A DNA stretch of 64,000 nucleotides from DATLGB01 sp963740765 (lineage in GTDB: Bacteria > Actinomycetota > Thermoleophilia > Solirubrobacterales > Solirubrobacteraceae). Below are positions 19,803 through 28,231 of the stretch, piece after piece. The notes below the pieces were generated by a model. The model saw only the letters and a program-made list of their open reading frames with translations, did no database searches and was not told the DNA's origin. Positions within the stretch are counted from its first letter, which is position 1. The number at the start of each line of letters is the position of its first letter. The stretch covers positions 16,588-80,587 of the forward strand of contig CAVUFN010000025.1 of NCBI GenBank assembly GCA_963740765.1. The letters run 5' to 3'. The translations under genes were made by a program, and so were the position numbers.

Positions 19803-20192
19803 GCTGACTCCTCGACTCGGTAGGCGTAGCTCGTGACGTCGCCGACGGCGATCAGCTCGAACGCGACGCGGTCGCCGATCGCGATCCCGTCGAGATCGTC
19901 AGACGTGAGCGTCGTCGTGACGCGCAGGCCCTCGGGCAGCTCGACGACGCCGTAGGCGTACGGCGTCTCGCCGTGGTAGCCGGGCGGCGCGGCGCGGACG
20001 ACGGTGAAGGTGTAGATCGTCCCGGTCGTCGATAGCGCGACCGGGGCGACCTGGTCGTGCTGGCACGCCGGGCAGACCTCGCGCGATCGGGAAGCGCAGC
20101 GTGCCCGCAGGAGGCGCAGCGGCCGCCGATCAACGCAGGCCTCCGTGAACAGGCCTTCGCGGACCGCGCGCCGACGTCGACAGGACGGTCAT
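19799..20192 (-). pseudogene. DUF35 zinc-ribbon/OB-fold protein (thiolase or aldolase partner), frameshifted
   Basis: Two cysteine pairs, CASCG and CPACQ, form the rubredoxin-like zinc ribbon. The second half (TTGTIYTFTVVRAAPPGYHG, TPYAYGVVELPEG) is the DUF35 OB fold. Such proteins bind the acyl-CoA for the adjoining thiolase-like protein. Four extra bases break the frame in the first 40 codons; removing them leaves 129 residues, as expected. The start ATG overlaps the stop of the upstream acyl-CoA dehydrogenase and the stop overlaps the thiolase start, so three genes are chained. Confidence 0.72.
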
Positions 20193-21270
20193 GCGTGCAC
20201 CGCCGGCCGTGCGCGTCGCGAGCTGCTCGCCGAGCCGCGTCCTCGTGCATGATCGCGTCGCCGAAGCGGCGCTCGGTGCTGAGCACCCGTCGCTGCAGCA
20301 GATGGACGTCGTGCTCCCAGGTGAAGGCGACGCCGCCGAGGACCTGCAGCGCGGCCTCGACCACCGAACGGGAGGCGCGCGCACCGTAGGCCTTGGCGAT
20401 GCGCGGACGGCCTCGGCGCTCCTCGGGAGCTCCTCGTCGAGGGCGGCGGCCGCGTAGAGCACCGTCGACCAGGCGGCCTCGCGGTCGATGTGCGCGTCGG
20501 CGATCACGTGCTGCAACGCCTGGAAGGAGCCGATGGGCCGGCCGAACTGCTTGCGCTCGAGCGAGTACTCGATGGCGAGGTCGAGGGCCTTGCGAGGCGG
20601 CGCCGAGCCCCTCGGCGGTGACGGCGACGGAGCCGATGGCGAAGCGCGCGCGCGATCGCCTCGTCGCCGGACACGACGTGGCCGACCTGCACGTCGGTGA
20701 AGGTGACGGCGCATGGAGCGGCCGCCGGGTCGACGCCCTCGGTGGGCGTCACCACCACGCCCGGGGCATCGGCCGCGACGAACGCGACCACGATCTCGCC
20801 ACCGTCCTCGGCGAGGACGGCGAAGGTCGTCACCGTCTGCCCGTGCTGGACGTCGTGCTTCGTGCCGCTCAGGGTGCCGTCGGGATGCAGCTCCGTCGCC
20901 AGCCCGCGCAAGCTCCAGTCGCTGCCGGCCTCGACGACCGCGAGCGCAATGGCGACCTCGCCGGCACGCGATCTTCTCGTCGACCGCCGACGGCCAGCCG
21001 CGCGGCGACGGCGGTGTCGACCAGCGACGACGGCGCGACGTGGGCGCCGGCGGCGCTGGGCGAGCAGGCAGAGGCCAGGGACGCCGAAGCCGTCCTCCTC
21101 GAGGCCGACCGCGTACCAGCCGAGCTCGGTCAGCAGCGCGTGCAGCGGGGCGGCGGACGCCGTCGCCGTCGAGGTATGCGCGCGCGAGGGACAGCGGGCT
21201 CTCACCGTCGAGGGCCTGCGTGGGCGACCGAGCGCAGCTCGCGCTGGTCGTTGGTGAGCTCGAGGTCCAT
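20189..21270 (-). pseudogene. Acyl-CoA dehydrogenase, second subunit type, heavily frameshifted
   Basis: Begins MDLELTNDQRELRS. Pieces in several frames give ALLTELGWYAVGLEEDGFG, VEAGSDWSLRGLATELHPDGTLSGTK, IEYSLERKQFGRPIGSFQALQH and VEAALQVLGGVAFTWEHDVH, the standard acyl-CoA dehydrogenase blocks with FAD-binding C-terminal domain. Eleven extra bases spread over the gene break it; without them it is 356 residues, slightly short, like the beta-type partner of heterotetrameric dehydrogenases in steroid catabolism. The start overlaps the stop of another acyl-CoA dehydrogenase, which supports a two-subunit enzyme. Confidence 0.75.
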
Positions 21271-22441
21271 CAGACGCTCCTGGGAAGGCCGAGGATGCGC
21301 TCGGCGATGATGTTCTTCTGGATCTGCTCCGCCCCGCCGTAGACCGACGCCGCGCGACCGTAGAAGTAGGCGTGCTGCCAGCGGCACGGCGGTCGCCGCC
21401 GACGAGCGGCGTGCGCGCCGAGGACGTCGAGCGCGACGTCGACGAGCTTCTGCTCGACGCGCGCGAGGACCACCTTGTCGACCGAGCTCTCCAGGCCCGG
21501 GTGCGCCGTCCGGCGAGTGCCTTCCCGACGCTGCGGTAGCCCTGGTGCTTGAGCACCTCGAGGCCGATGTGCGCGCGGGCGAGCGCCGTGCGCACGGTCG
21601 GGCGACTCGATGGCGGGGCGGCCGTCGCGGGTCGCAGCGTGCGCCTCCTCGACGAGCCGGTCGAGCAGCACCCGCAGGATCACCTGGCGGCCGACGCCGT
21701 ACCAGCCGCGCTCATGCGTGAGCGTGTGCATCGCGATGCCCCAGCCGCCGTGCAGCGGGCCGAGCAGGTTCTCGCGCGGGACGACGACGTCGTCGAAGTA
21801 GACCTCGCCGAACTCGGGGTCGCCGGTCGACTGCACGAGCGGCCGGACCTCGATGCCCGGGCTCTGCATGTCGACGAGCAGATAGGAGATGCCCTTGTGA
21901 GGCTTGGCGTCGGGGTCGGTGCGGGCGAGCACTGCGCACCAGCGCGCGTGCTGCGCGTAGGAGGTCCACATCTTGTGGCCGTTGAGGACGAAGTCGTCGT
22001 CACGCTCGACCGCCTTCGTCTGCAGCGCGGCGAGGTCCGAGCCGGCGCCGACCTCGGAGAAGCCCTGGCACCAGATGTCGTCGGCCGGAGAGGATGCCGG
22101 TCGAGGAAGCGCGCCTTCTGCTCCTCGGTGCCGTGATCGACCAGCGACGGGCCGACGACGTCGAGCCCGACGGAGCCGATGATCGTCGGCGCGCCTGCCT
22201 CGGCGAGCGCCTGGTTGGCGATGATCTGCTCGGTCCGCGTGGCGCCGCGGCCGCCGTGCTCCTGCGGCCAGGACAGGCCGACGAGCCCGGCCTCGTGCAG
22301 CGTGCGCTGCCAGTCGCGCAGGTAGGTGACGCGGGCGTCGAAGTCCTCCGGGATGCTGTCGGCCGGGGGCTGATGGTCAGCCAGGAAGGCGCGGATCTCT
22401 TCGCGGAGCGCGAGCTCGGCGTCGTTCGGGGTCAGCTGCAC
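21270..22441 (-). pseudogene. Acyl-CoA dehydrogenase, frameshifted in its second half
   Basis: Start GTG at 22441 (MQLTPNDAELALREEIRAFL). The family blocks LVGLSWPQEHGGRGATRTEQI, WCQGFSEVGAGSDLA, ISYLLVDMQSPGI and VYGGAEQIQKNIIAERILGLPR are all visible; the last is the usual catalytic/FAD C-terminus. It forms an alpha,beta-double bond in an acyl-CoA and passes electrons to ETF. Eight extra bases (22096, 22086, 21599, 21511, 21507, 21407, 21388, 21381) break the frame; corrected length 387 residues. First gene of the minus-strand operon, with about 57 nt to the divergent CoA-transferase. Confidence 0.8.
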
Positions 22442-22459
22442 AAGTCTCGTCTCCTTTCC

Positions 22460-22489
22460 TTGTATTCATAGCAAACATTGTCATAGAAT
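22460..22489 (+). promoter_or_regulatory. Promoter for the CoA-transferase, probably leaderless
   Basis: TTGTAT (22460-22465) and TAGAAT (22484-22489) are separated by 18 nt. The -10 box ends 9 nt before the ATG at 22499, so transcription would start almost at the start codon, giving a leaderless mRNA, common in Actinobacteria. TCATAG occurs twice (22466-22471 and 22481-22486), 15 nt apart, and could bind a regulator shared with the divergent acyl-CoA dehydrogenase operon. Confidence 0.5.
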
Positions 22490-22498
22490 GCCACTGCG

Positions 22499-23662
22499 AT
22501 GAAGATCGTTGACTTCTCCACTCACCTGTCCGGGCCGCTCGCCACGCATCTACTGACCGAGCTGGGCGCGACGGTGATCAAGGTGGAGAACCCACGCACG
22601 GGCGACGGCAACCGGGCGATCTTCGACGTGGGCGACGGCATGGGCCTCTTCCATCTCACGCTCAATAGCGGCGCCCGCAGCCTCGCCATCGACCGCCGCG
22701 ACGAGCGCTGGCCCGACGTCATCGCCGCGTGCGCGCGCTGGGCCGACGCCGTCGTCGTCGGCGCCCGGCCGATCGCGGCCCGCAAGCGGGGCATGGACTT
22801 CGAGACGATGAAGGCGCACAACCCGCGCCTGATCTACGCAGCCCTCTCGGGCTTCGGCGATCATGGTCCCTGGCGGGACCTCACCGCGCACGGCCAGACG
22901 ATGGATGGGTACGCCGGCCTCGTCCCCGTCGTCGACGGCCCCGTGCAGCCCCAGACGCAGTCTGGGTGGCGCACCGCCGGCACCACGCTGAGCGGCGTCT
23001 TCACCGCGATGGGTATCCTCGCCGCGCTGCACCGTCGCGACAACGGCGTCGAGCATGCACAGTACATCGGCGTCTCAATCTGGCAGTCGGCCATGTGGTG
23101 GAGCTGGCGCGACCTGACGACGCTCGCCAACACCGGTAAGCCCTGGGTCGACTACTCGGACCTCGGCTCGCGCTATAGCCTCTACCGCTGCGCGGACGGC
23201 AAGGTGGCGCTGTGCGCGCCATCGGAGCCGCACTTCTGGCGCTTGTTTGTCGAGCTCACCGGCCTGCCGGTCGAGTGGAAGGATGTCGGCAACTGGGAGG
23301 GGTCCGGAATGGACCACGGCGAGGGTGACGCCTACGCGCACGAGCGCCCCGTCATCGCCGCAGCGATCGCCACCAAGACGCTCGACGAATGGGCGGCGAT
23401 CTTCGCCGAGGCCGAGGTGCCCTTCGCACCGATGCTCTCGCTGGAGGAGGCGATGGGCTCCGAACATGCGCGGGTCAATGGCGTGATGCGTTCGACGACG
23501 ACCGCTTCGGGTCGCACGTACCGGTTGCCAGCATCTCCCATCAAGATGGCGTCGTCAGCCGGCGCCAACCCGCAGCCGGAGCCGCTGGCACCCCCGCCGG
23601 AGCTGGGCGCGGACACTGAGGCACTCCTGGCGGAGCTCGGCGTCGCGCCGGTCGCTTCCTGA
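22499..23662 (+). CDS. CaiB/BaiF family (class III) CoA-transferase
   Basis: 387 residues. The N-terminus KIVDFSTHLSGPLATHLLTELGATVIKVENP and RLIYAALSGFGDHGPW are family III CoA-transferase hallmarks; family members use a catalytic Asp near position 170. It moves CoA between acids, so it likely activates the substrate or an intermediate before the acyl-CoA dehydrogenases. Divergent from their operon with a shared 57-nt regulatory gap. Intact, unlike the neighbouring minus-strand genes. A tRNA-Pro-like remnant starts 2 nt after its stop. Confidence 0.88.
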   Translation: MKIVDFSTHLSGPLATHLLTELGATVIKVENPRTGDGNRAIFDVGDGMGLFHLTLNSGARSLAIDRRDERWPDVIAACARWADAVVVGARPIAARKRGMDFETMKAHNPRLIYAALSGFGDHGPWRDLTAHGQTMDGYAGLVPVVDGPVQPQTQSGWRTAGTTLSGVFTAMGILAALHRRDNGVEHAQYIGVSIWQSAMWWSWRDLTTLANTGKPWVDYSDLGSRYSLYRCADGKVALCAPSEPHFWRLFVELTGLPVEWKDVGNWEGSGMDHGEGDAYAHERPVIAAAIATKTLDEWAAIFAEAEVPFAPMLSLEEAMGSEHARVNGVMRSTTTASGRTYRLPASPIKMASSAGANPQPEPLAPPPELGADTEALLAELGVAPVAS

Positions 23663-23663
23663 T

Positions 23664-23710
23664 CATCGGGGAGGCATGATCTGAACCCGCGACCCTCCGG
23701 CCCCAAGCGG
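23664..23710 (-). repeat. Degenerate tRNA-Pro(GGG) 3' half (att-like remnant, oldest copy)
   Basis: On the minus strand this matches the 3' half of the intact tRNA-Pro at 49637-49710 with roughly eight changes over 46 nt, including the acceptor strand and T arm. It has no matching 5' half. It is the left-most and most diverged of three such copies in the same orientation, and sits between the catabolic cluster and the first FG-GAP gene, so it may mark the outer edge of the island. Confidence 0.6.
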
Positions 23711-23746
23711 GATGTCACGCGGCGAGCGCTGGCTCGACGATGACGG

Positions 23747-23775
23747 CCGGAGTCCGGCCTTCGGCCGGACTCCGG
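23747..23775. terminator. Bidirectional hairpin terminator
   Basis: Perfect 13-bp inverted repeat (CCGGAGTCCGGCC / GGCCGGACTCCGG) with a TTC loop, lying between the convergent CoA-transferase and FG-GAP genes. There is no clear T tract, so it is assigned by position and symmetry. Confidence 0.6.
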
Positions 23776-23803
23776 TGTCACGTTTCCGCCTGACGCGGCC
23801 TGG

Positions 23804-25903
23804 TTACGGGCCGGGAGTGGCGGTGCCGGTGATCTGGATGGCGTCGCCGGCCAGGGGGTTGGCCGCGGCGAGCTTGCTCAGCGAGGGGTTGATGCAGGCG
23901 AGGTTCGCCGCCAGCGACTTGGGCGTGAGCTTGGCGAGATTGAAGTGCGTGTTGACCAGCTTGTCACCCGACGCACCGTTGTCTTGAACCATCGTCCGGT
24001 TGCCGGCGTTGCGCCCGCTGTCGATCGCGACGATCGTTGCGCTGTGGTTGACGATCCTGACGCACTGGATCACACCGTTGAACTCCTTCGGCATGTTGCT
24101 GTAGGTCAGCGTTCCACCCTGCTGGAACGCGGAGATCGCGAACTGGTTGGGCTTGTTGTTGACCGGCGCCGTCGTGCCCTGCCCGAGCACGAGCCCGTCA
24201 GCGTCACACCTGTCACCCTCGCCGTCACGGTCGAAGTCGCCCTGCCCGGGGTTCGCATCGGTCGGGCAGTTGTCACCCGCCTCCGTGGAGACGCCATCGC
24301 CGTCGGGATCGGGACAACCGTCCGACGCGACCTGCGTACCGGCCGGGGTGTTCGCGCAGCCGTCGGCCCCGTCATCGACGCCGTCCCCGTCGTCATCGGG
24401 ATCACACACGTCGCCCCGGCCGTCCCCATCGAGATCGGCCTGCTCCGGGTTCGCGTCGGCCGGGCAGTTGTCACCGCGGTCGGGCACGCCGTCGCCGTCG
24501 TTGTCGATAAGCGCTGACGTATTGAGCAGCACCGATACGTCGTTCCCGTCGGAGTTGGCGGTGGCGAGGTCGGGATCGCCGTCGGCGTTGAAGTCACCCA
24601 CCGCCACGGAGATGGGGTTGTGGCCGGCGCTGAAGTTGGTCGGCGCGCCGAAGCTGCCGCCCGCCCCGCCCAGCAGCACCGACACGTCGTTCCCCGGGTA
24701 GTTGGCGGTGACCAGGTCGGGATCGCCGTCGGCGTTGAAGTCACCCACCGCCACCGCGAAGGCGTTGAGGCCGCCGCCAAAGTTGGTGGCCGCTCCGAAG
24801 CTGCCGCCCGCCCCGCCCAACAGCACCGACACGTCGTTCGAGTAGGGGTTGGCGGTGGCCAGGTCGGGATCGCCGTCGGCGTTGAAGTCACCGACGACCA
24901 CCGAGTTCGGGCCCTCGCCGACGGCATAGATGGTGGGCGCGCCGAAGCTGCCGCCCGCCCCGCCCAACAGCACCGACACGTCGTTCGTGTAGGGGTTGGC
25001 GGTGGCCAGGTCGGGATCGCCGTCGGCGTTGAAGTCTCCGACCGCCACCCCCCGCGAGATCCTGTCGGTGAAAACGCCGGTGGGCGCCCCGAAGCTGCCG
25101 CCCGCCCCGCCCAAGAGCACCGACACGAAGTACCCCGTGTCCTGGCCGAAGACCAGGTCGGGATCGCCGTCGGCGTTGAAGTCACCGACCGCCAGCGAAC
25201 TCGGCCTGATTCCAGCGGCAAAGCTGGTGGGCGGCCCAAAACTGCCGCCCGCCTCGCCCAGCAGCACCCACACGCCTGCCGTGGCGTAGCCGACGACAGC
25301 CACGTCGGGATCGCCGTCGGCGTTGAAGTCAGCCACCGCCACCGATCTCGGGCCCCTGCCGACGGCAAGGCTGGTGGCGGCGCCGAAGCTGCCGTCCGCC
25401 CCGCCCAGCAGCACCGACACGTCGTTCCCCGTGTAGTTGGCGGTGACCAGGTCGGGATCGCCGTCGGCGTTGAAGTCGCCGACCGCCACCGAGGACGGGG
25501 CGCCGCCGACAGCAAAGCTGGTGGGACCCGAGAAGGTGACCTGGGCCAGCGCCGCAGGCGTTAGCCACAACAGCGTTGCGGTGCTCAGCGCCAGCGCCAG
25601 CAGCCACGCCCGACCGCGAGCCCCGGCCGGACCCGACCGGTCGGCCGGCCTCGCAAGAGCGGGAGCCGCGACGACCTCAACGGCGCCCCCGGACGGGTTG
25701 ACGAACATCCGCTCTGCTGGCGACAACACGAAAGCCTGCCCGGTCGGAGACGGGCCGTCCGCGACAGCCCTTTGCCACCCAACGCGGTTCACTCGGCGAA
25801 ACTGTCGCGTCAGACCTTGATCAGCCATCTGACCCGCTGGCACGCATGAGGGATCGTGGCCCGTCTCCCCGTCCCCCATGCACGAGGTCCGAACGTTCGT
25901 CAT
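23804..25903 (-). CDS. Secreted FG-GAP (seven-repeat) / thrombospondin-3-repeat protein, copy 1
   Basis: Up to 699 residues; a start at 25708 is an alternative because residues 1-65 look unstructured. A signal peptide (LLALALSTATLLWLTPAALA) precedes the mature part. Then come seven FG-GAP/VCBS repeats of about 45 residues, each with a DFNADGDPDL calcium loop and a DVSVLLG strand, predicted to form one seven-bladed propeller. Next are thrombospondin-3-like repeats (DGDGVPDRGDNCP) and a conserved C-terminal domain of about 120 residues with two Cys and the ending GDAIQITGTATPG. No cell-wall anchor is visible, so it is probably released or held by the C-terminal domain. Extracellular calcium-dependent binding is likely; the ligand is unknown. 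Related copies at 26139 and 32988. Confidence 0.82.
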   Translation of the reverse strand: MTNVRTSCMGDGETGHDPSCVPAGQMADQGLTRQFRRVNRVGWQRAVADGPSPTGQAFVLSPAERMFVNPSGGAVEVVAAPALARPADRSGPAGARGRAWLLALALSTATLLWLTPAALAQVTFSGPTSFAVGGAPSSVAVGDFNADGDPDLVTANYTGNDVSVLLGGADGSFGAATSLAVGRGPRSVAVADFNADGDPDVAVVGYATAGVWVLLGEAGGSFGPPTSFAAGIRPSSLAVGDFNADGDPDLVFGQDTGYFVSVLLGGAGGSFGAPTGVFTDRISRGVAVGDFNADGDPDLATANPYTNDVSVLLGGAGGSFGAPTIYAVGEGPNSVVVGDFNADGDPDLATANPYSNDVSVLLGGAGGSFGAATNFGGGLNAFAVAVGDFNADGDPDLVTANYPGNDVSVLLGGAGGSFGAPTNFSAGHNPISVAVGDFNADGDPDLATANSDGNDVSVLLNTSALIDNDGDGVPDRGDNCPADANPEQADLDGDGRGDVCDPDDDGDGVDDGADGCANTPAGTQVASDGCPDPDGDGVSTEAGDNCPTDANPGQGDFDRDGEGDRCDADGLVLGQGTTAPVNNKPNQFAISAFQQGGTLTYSNMPKEFNGVIQCVRIVNHSATIVAIDSGRNAGNRTMVQDNGASGDKLVNTHFNLAKLTPKSLAANLACINPSLSKLAAANPLAGDAIQITGTATPGP

Positions 25904-25922
25904 CTGGCTCGGCCGCTCGTGG

Positions 25923-25969
25923 CTATCGGGGAGACAGGATTTGAACCTGCGACCGCCCGGCCCCCAGCC
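25923..25969 (-). repeat. Perfect 47-bp copy of the tRNA-Pro(GGG) 3' half (att-like)
   Basis: Positions 25923-25969 are identical to 49634-49680, covering the discriminator base, acceptor 3' strand, T arm, variable region and the anticodon arm through the GGG anticodon. Beyond 25970 the sequence diverges, so there is no functional tRNA. Such a 3'-end duplication in the same orientation as the intact tRNA is what integration of an element into that tRNA leaves. The motif ATTGGACCCC follows at 26063-26072. Confidence 0.85.
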
Positions 25970-26093
25970 CGAGTTACACCGCTACTTTGAGCCAGATCTC
26001 CGCTGTCCAGAGCGGTTTCAGCTTAACTGACTTGCGCCCACTCGGTCTCAAATTTAACCCCAATTGGACCCCAAGGCGATCCGCTCCTTCAGC

Positions 26094-26131
26094 CACCTGC
26101 GGACGCGGGCCGTTGCCCGCGTCCGCAGGTG
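26094..26131. terminator. Conserved GCGGACGCGGGC hairpin terminator, copy 2
   Basis: Perfect 17-bp stem with loop CGTT, 8 nt beyond the stop of the minus-strand FG-GAP gene. The same core stem follows the FG-GAP copies at 32946 and 41538, so it travels with the gene. Confidence 0.8.
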
Positions 26132-26138
26132 CTGTGGT

Positions 26139-27974
26139 TTAGGCGGGCGTGGTGGTGCCGGTGATCTGGATGGCGTCGCCGGCGAGCGGTTTGCCGGCGG
26201 CGAGTTTGGCGAGGTCGGGCTTGACGCAGGTGGTGTTCTTGGCGAGCGCAGCCGCGGTCAGCTTGGCCGGGTCGAGCATGGAGTTGACGAGCTTGTCGCC
26301 GGTGGCTCCGTTGTCTTGGACGGTGGTCCGGTTGTAGAGCTTGCGGGTGCTGTCGTAGGCGACGATGGTCGCGGCGTTGGCGACGATCTTCACGCATTGG
26401 ACGGTGCCGTTGAAGACCTTGGGAGCGTTTGAGTAGGTCAACGTCCCGTTCTGGTTGACCGTGCTGATGGTGAACTGGTTGGGCTTTTTGTTCACCGGCG
26501 CCGTGTAGCCGTTGCCGAGCACGACCCCGTCAGGATCGCACGCGTTGCCGGTGCCGTCCTGGTCGGTGTCGGCCTGGTCGGCGTTTGCGACCGACGGGCA
26601 GTTGTCGCCGGCCTGGTTGGAGACGCCGTCGCCGTCGGGATCCGGGCAGCCGTCCGCGGCGACCTGGGTGCCGGCCGGGGTGCCCGCGCAGTTGTCGGCG
26701 CCGTCGTCGACGCCGTCGTTGTCGTCGTCGGGGTCGCAGGCGTCGCCCTGGCTGTCACCGTCGGTGTTGGCTTGGCCGGGGTTGGAGTCGTTGGGGCAGT
26801 TGTCGCCGCTGTCGGCGACGCCGTCGCCATCACCGTCAGGCGGCGCCGTCGTGTTGAGCAGCACCGACACGTTGTTCGCGTAGTTGTTGGCGGTGGTGAG
26901 GTCGGGCTTGCCGTCGTTGTTGAAGTCGCCGACCGCGACAGAAGTCGGGCGGTAGCCGGCTGTGTAGTCGGAGGGCTCGGCGAAGCTGCCGTTCCCGGCG
27001 CCCAGCAGCACCGACACCCTGCCTACGTGAAGGTCGGCGGTGACGAGGTCGGGGTTGCCGTCGTTGTCGAAGTCACCGACCGCGACCGACCCGGGGCCGC
27101 CGCCGGCGGTGTAGTTGGTGGCCGCGGCGAAGCTGCCGTTCCCGTCGCCTAGCAGCACCGACACGCTGTTCCCGTAGAAGTTGGCGGTGGCGAGGTCGGG
27201 GCTGCCGTCGTTGTCGAAGTCGCCGACCACGACCGAGCCCGGGCTGTAGCCGGCGGCGTAGTTGGTGGGCGCGCCGAACTTGCCGTCGCCGGCGCCGAGC
27301 AGCACCGACACGTCGCTCCCGTAGTAGTTGGCGGTGGCGAGGTCGGGGTTGCCGTCGTTGTCGAAGTCGCCGACCGCGACCGAGTACGGGCCGCTGCCGG
27401 CGGCGTACTTCTTGCGAGCGGCGAAGCTGCCGTCACCGGCGCCCAACAGCACCGACACGTCGTTCCCGTTGACGTTGGCGGTGACCAGGTCGGGGTGCCC
27501 GTCGCCGTTGAAGTCGCCGACCGCGACCGAGCCCGGGCTGCTGCCGGCGGCGTAGTTGGTGGGCGCGGCGAAGCTGCCGTTCCCGGCGCCCAGCAGCACC
27601 GACACGTTGTCCTCGTAGAGGTTGGTGACGGCGAGGTCGGGGTTCCCGTCGCCGTTGAAGTCGCCGACCGCGACCGCGTAGGCGCCGCTGCCGGCGGCGA
27701 AGTTGGTGGCCGCGGCGAAGCTGCCGTTCCCGGCGCCCAGCAGCACCGACACGTTGTTCCCGTTGGTATTGGTGACGGCGAGGTCGGGGTCACCGTCGTT
27801 GTTGAAGTCACCGACCGCGACCGACTGCGGTGTGGTGCCGGCGGCGAAGTTGGTCGGTCCCGAGAAGGTCGCAGCGGCCAGCGCCCCAGACGCCAGCCAC
27901 AACGACATCACGGCGCTCAACGCGAGCACCGCCGCGGCCCTGGGCCGAACTATGGACTTCACGGACTTCAACAC
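26139..27974 (-). CDS. Secreted FG-GAP (seven-repeat) / thrombospondin-3-repeat protein, copy 2
   Basis: 611 residues from a GTG preceded by GGGAG. The N-terminus LKSVKSIVRPRAAAVLALSAVMSLWLASGALA is a signal peptide. Seven FG-GAP repeats follow, each with a DFNxDGxPDL loop and NVSVLLGAGNGSF, then three thrombospondin-3-like calcium units (DGDGVADSGDNCP) and the conserved C-terminal domain (VVLGNGYTAPVNKKPNQF, QCVKIVANAATIVAYDS, NTTCVKPDLAKLA, GDAIQITGTTTPA). It is probably an extracellular calcium-stabilised propeller. The 5' leader of about 110 nt is nearly identical to that of copy 3. It lies just inside the perfect tRNA-Pro duplication. Confidence 0.87.
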   Translation of the reverse strand: MLKSVKSIVRPRAAAVLALSAVMSLWLASGALAAATFSGPTNFAAGTTPQSVAVGDFNNDGDPDLAVTNTNGNNVSVLLGAGNGSFAAATNFAAGSGAYAVAVGDFNGDGNPDLAVTNLYEDNVSVLLGAGNGSFAAPTNYAAGSSPGSVAVGDFNGDGHPDLVTANVNGNDVSVLLGAGDGSFAARKKYAAGSGPYSVAVGDFDNDGNPDLATANYYGSDVSVLLGAGDGKFGAPTNYAAGYSPGSVVVGDFDNDGSPDLATANFYGNSVSVLLGDGNGSFAAATNYTAGGGPGSVAVGDFDNDGNPDLVTADLHVGRVSVLLGAGNGSFAEPSDYTAGYRPTSVAVGDFNNDGKPDLTTANNYANNVSVLLNTTAPPDGDGDGVADSGDNCPNDSNPGQANTDGDSQGDACDPDDDNDGVDDGADNCAGTPAGTQVAADGCPDPDGDGVSNQAGDNCPSVANADQADTDQDGTGNACDPDGVVLGNGYTAPVNKKPNQFTISTVNQNGTLTYSNAPKVFNGTVQCVKIVANAATIVAYDSTRKLYNRTTVQDNGATGDKLVNSMLDPAKLTAAALAKNTTCVKPDLAKLAAGKPLAGDAIQITGTTTPA

Positions 27975-28000
27975 GATGCGCTCCCGACGTTGTGCTGCAT

Positions 28001-28022
28001 TCCGCTCGGCATGCCGAGCGGA
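28001..28022. promoter_or_regulatory. 22-nt perfect palindrome in the FG-GAP copy 2 leader
   Basis: TCCGCTCGGCA/TGCCGAGCGGA is self-complementary without mismatch and lies 27 nt upstream of the GTG start. The core GCTCGGCATGCCGAGC recurs at the same relative place before copy 3 (35320-35335). It could be an operator or an mRNA hairpin controlling translation. Confidence 0.5.
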
Positions 28023-28136
28023 CGAACCTGCTCTGACTCACCCAACGGACGGAGCGGCTCGTTCTGCCAAAAACTGAAAGCTGACGCTCAGAACCCTGTC
28101 ATGCAACGTCAGGGATCGGCGGTCGGCCATATTGCC

Positions 28137-28231
28137 TAGGCGCGTGCCTCCTCGCGCGTGGCGCCCTGCTGATCGCGCCTCGGATCTCCGCGATCTGGGC
28201 CATCACCAAAGTCGGCGTAGCGGGTGCCGCT
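28137..28231 (-). pseudogene. hicB antitoxin gene fragment
   Basis: About 65 nt align with the intact hicB at 49160-49387 with roughly 80 percent identity (the part coding for the conserved EIPG region and the EEARANVLD helix), after which the fragment is shortened. ATTGGACCCC lies 24 nt beyond it, as it does before the intact gene. No hicA partner remains. It is a relic of a second copy of the hicBA module. Confidence 0.6.

Noticed and set aside
24540..25510. CRISPR-like regular repeats
   Set aside because: The roughly 130-bp period is the coding FG-GAP repeat; units are in frame and there are no short unique spacers or cas genes.
25923..26000. Second functional tRNA-Pro
   Set aside because: Only the 3' half matches; the 5' half cannot form the acceptor or D stems.
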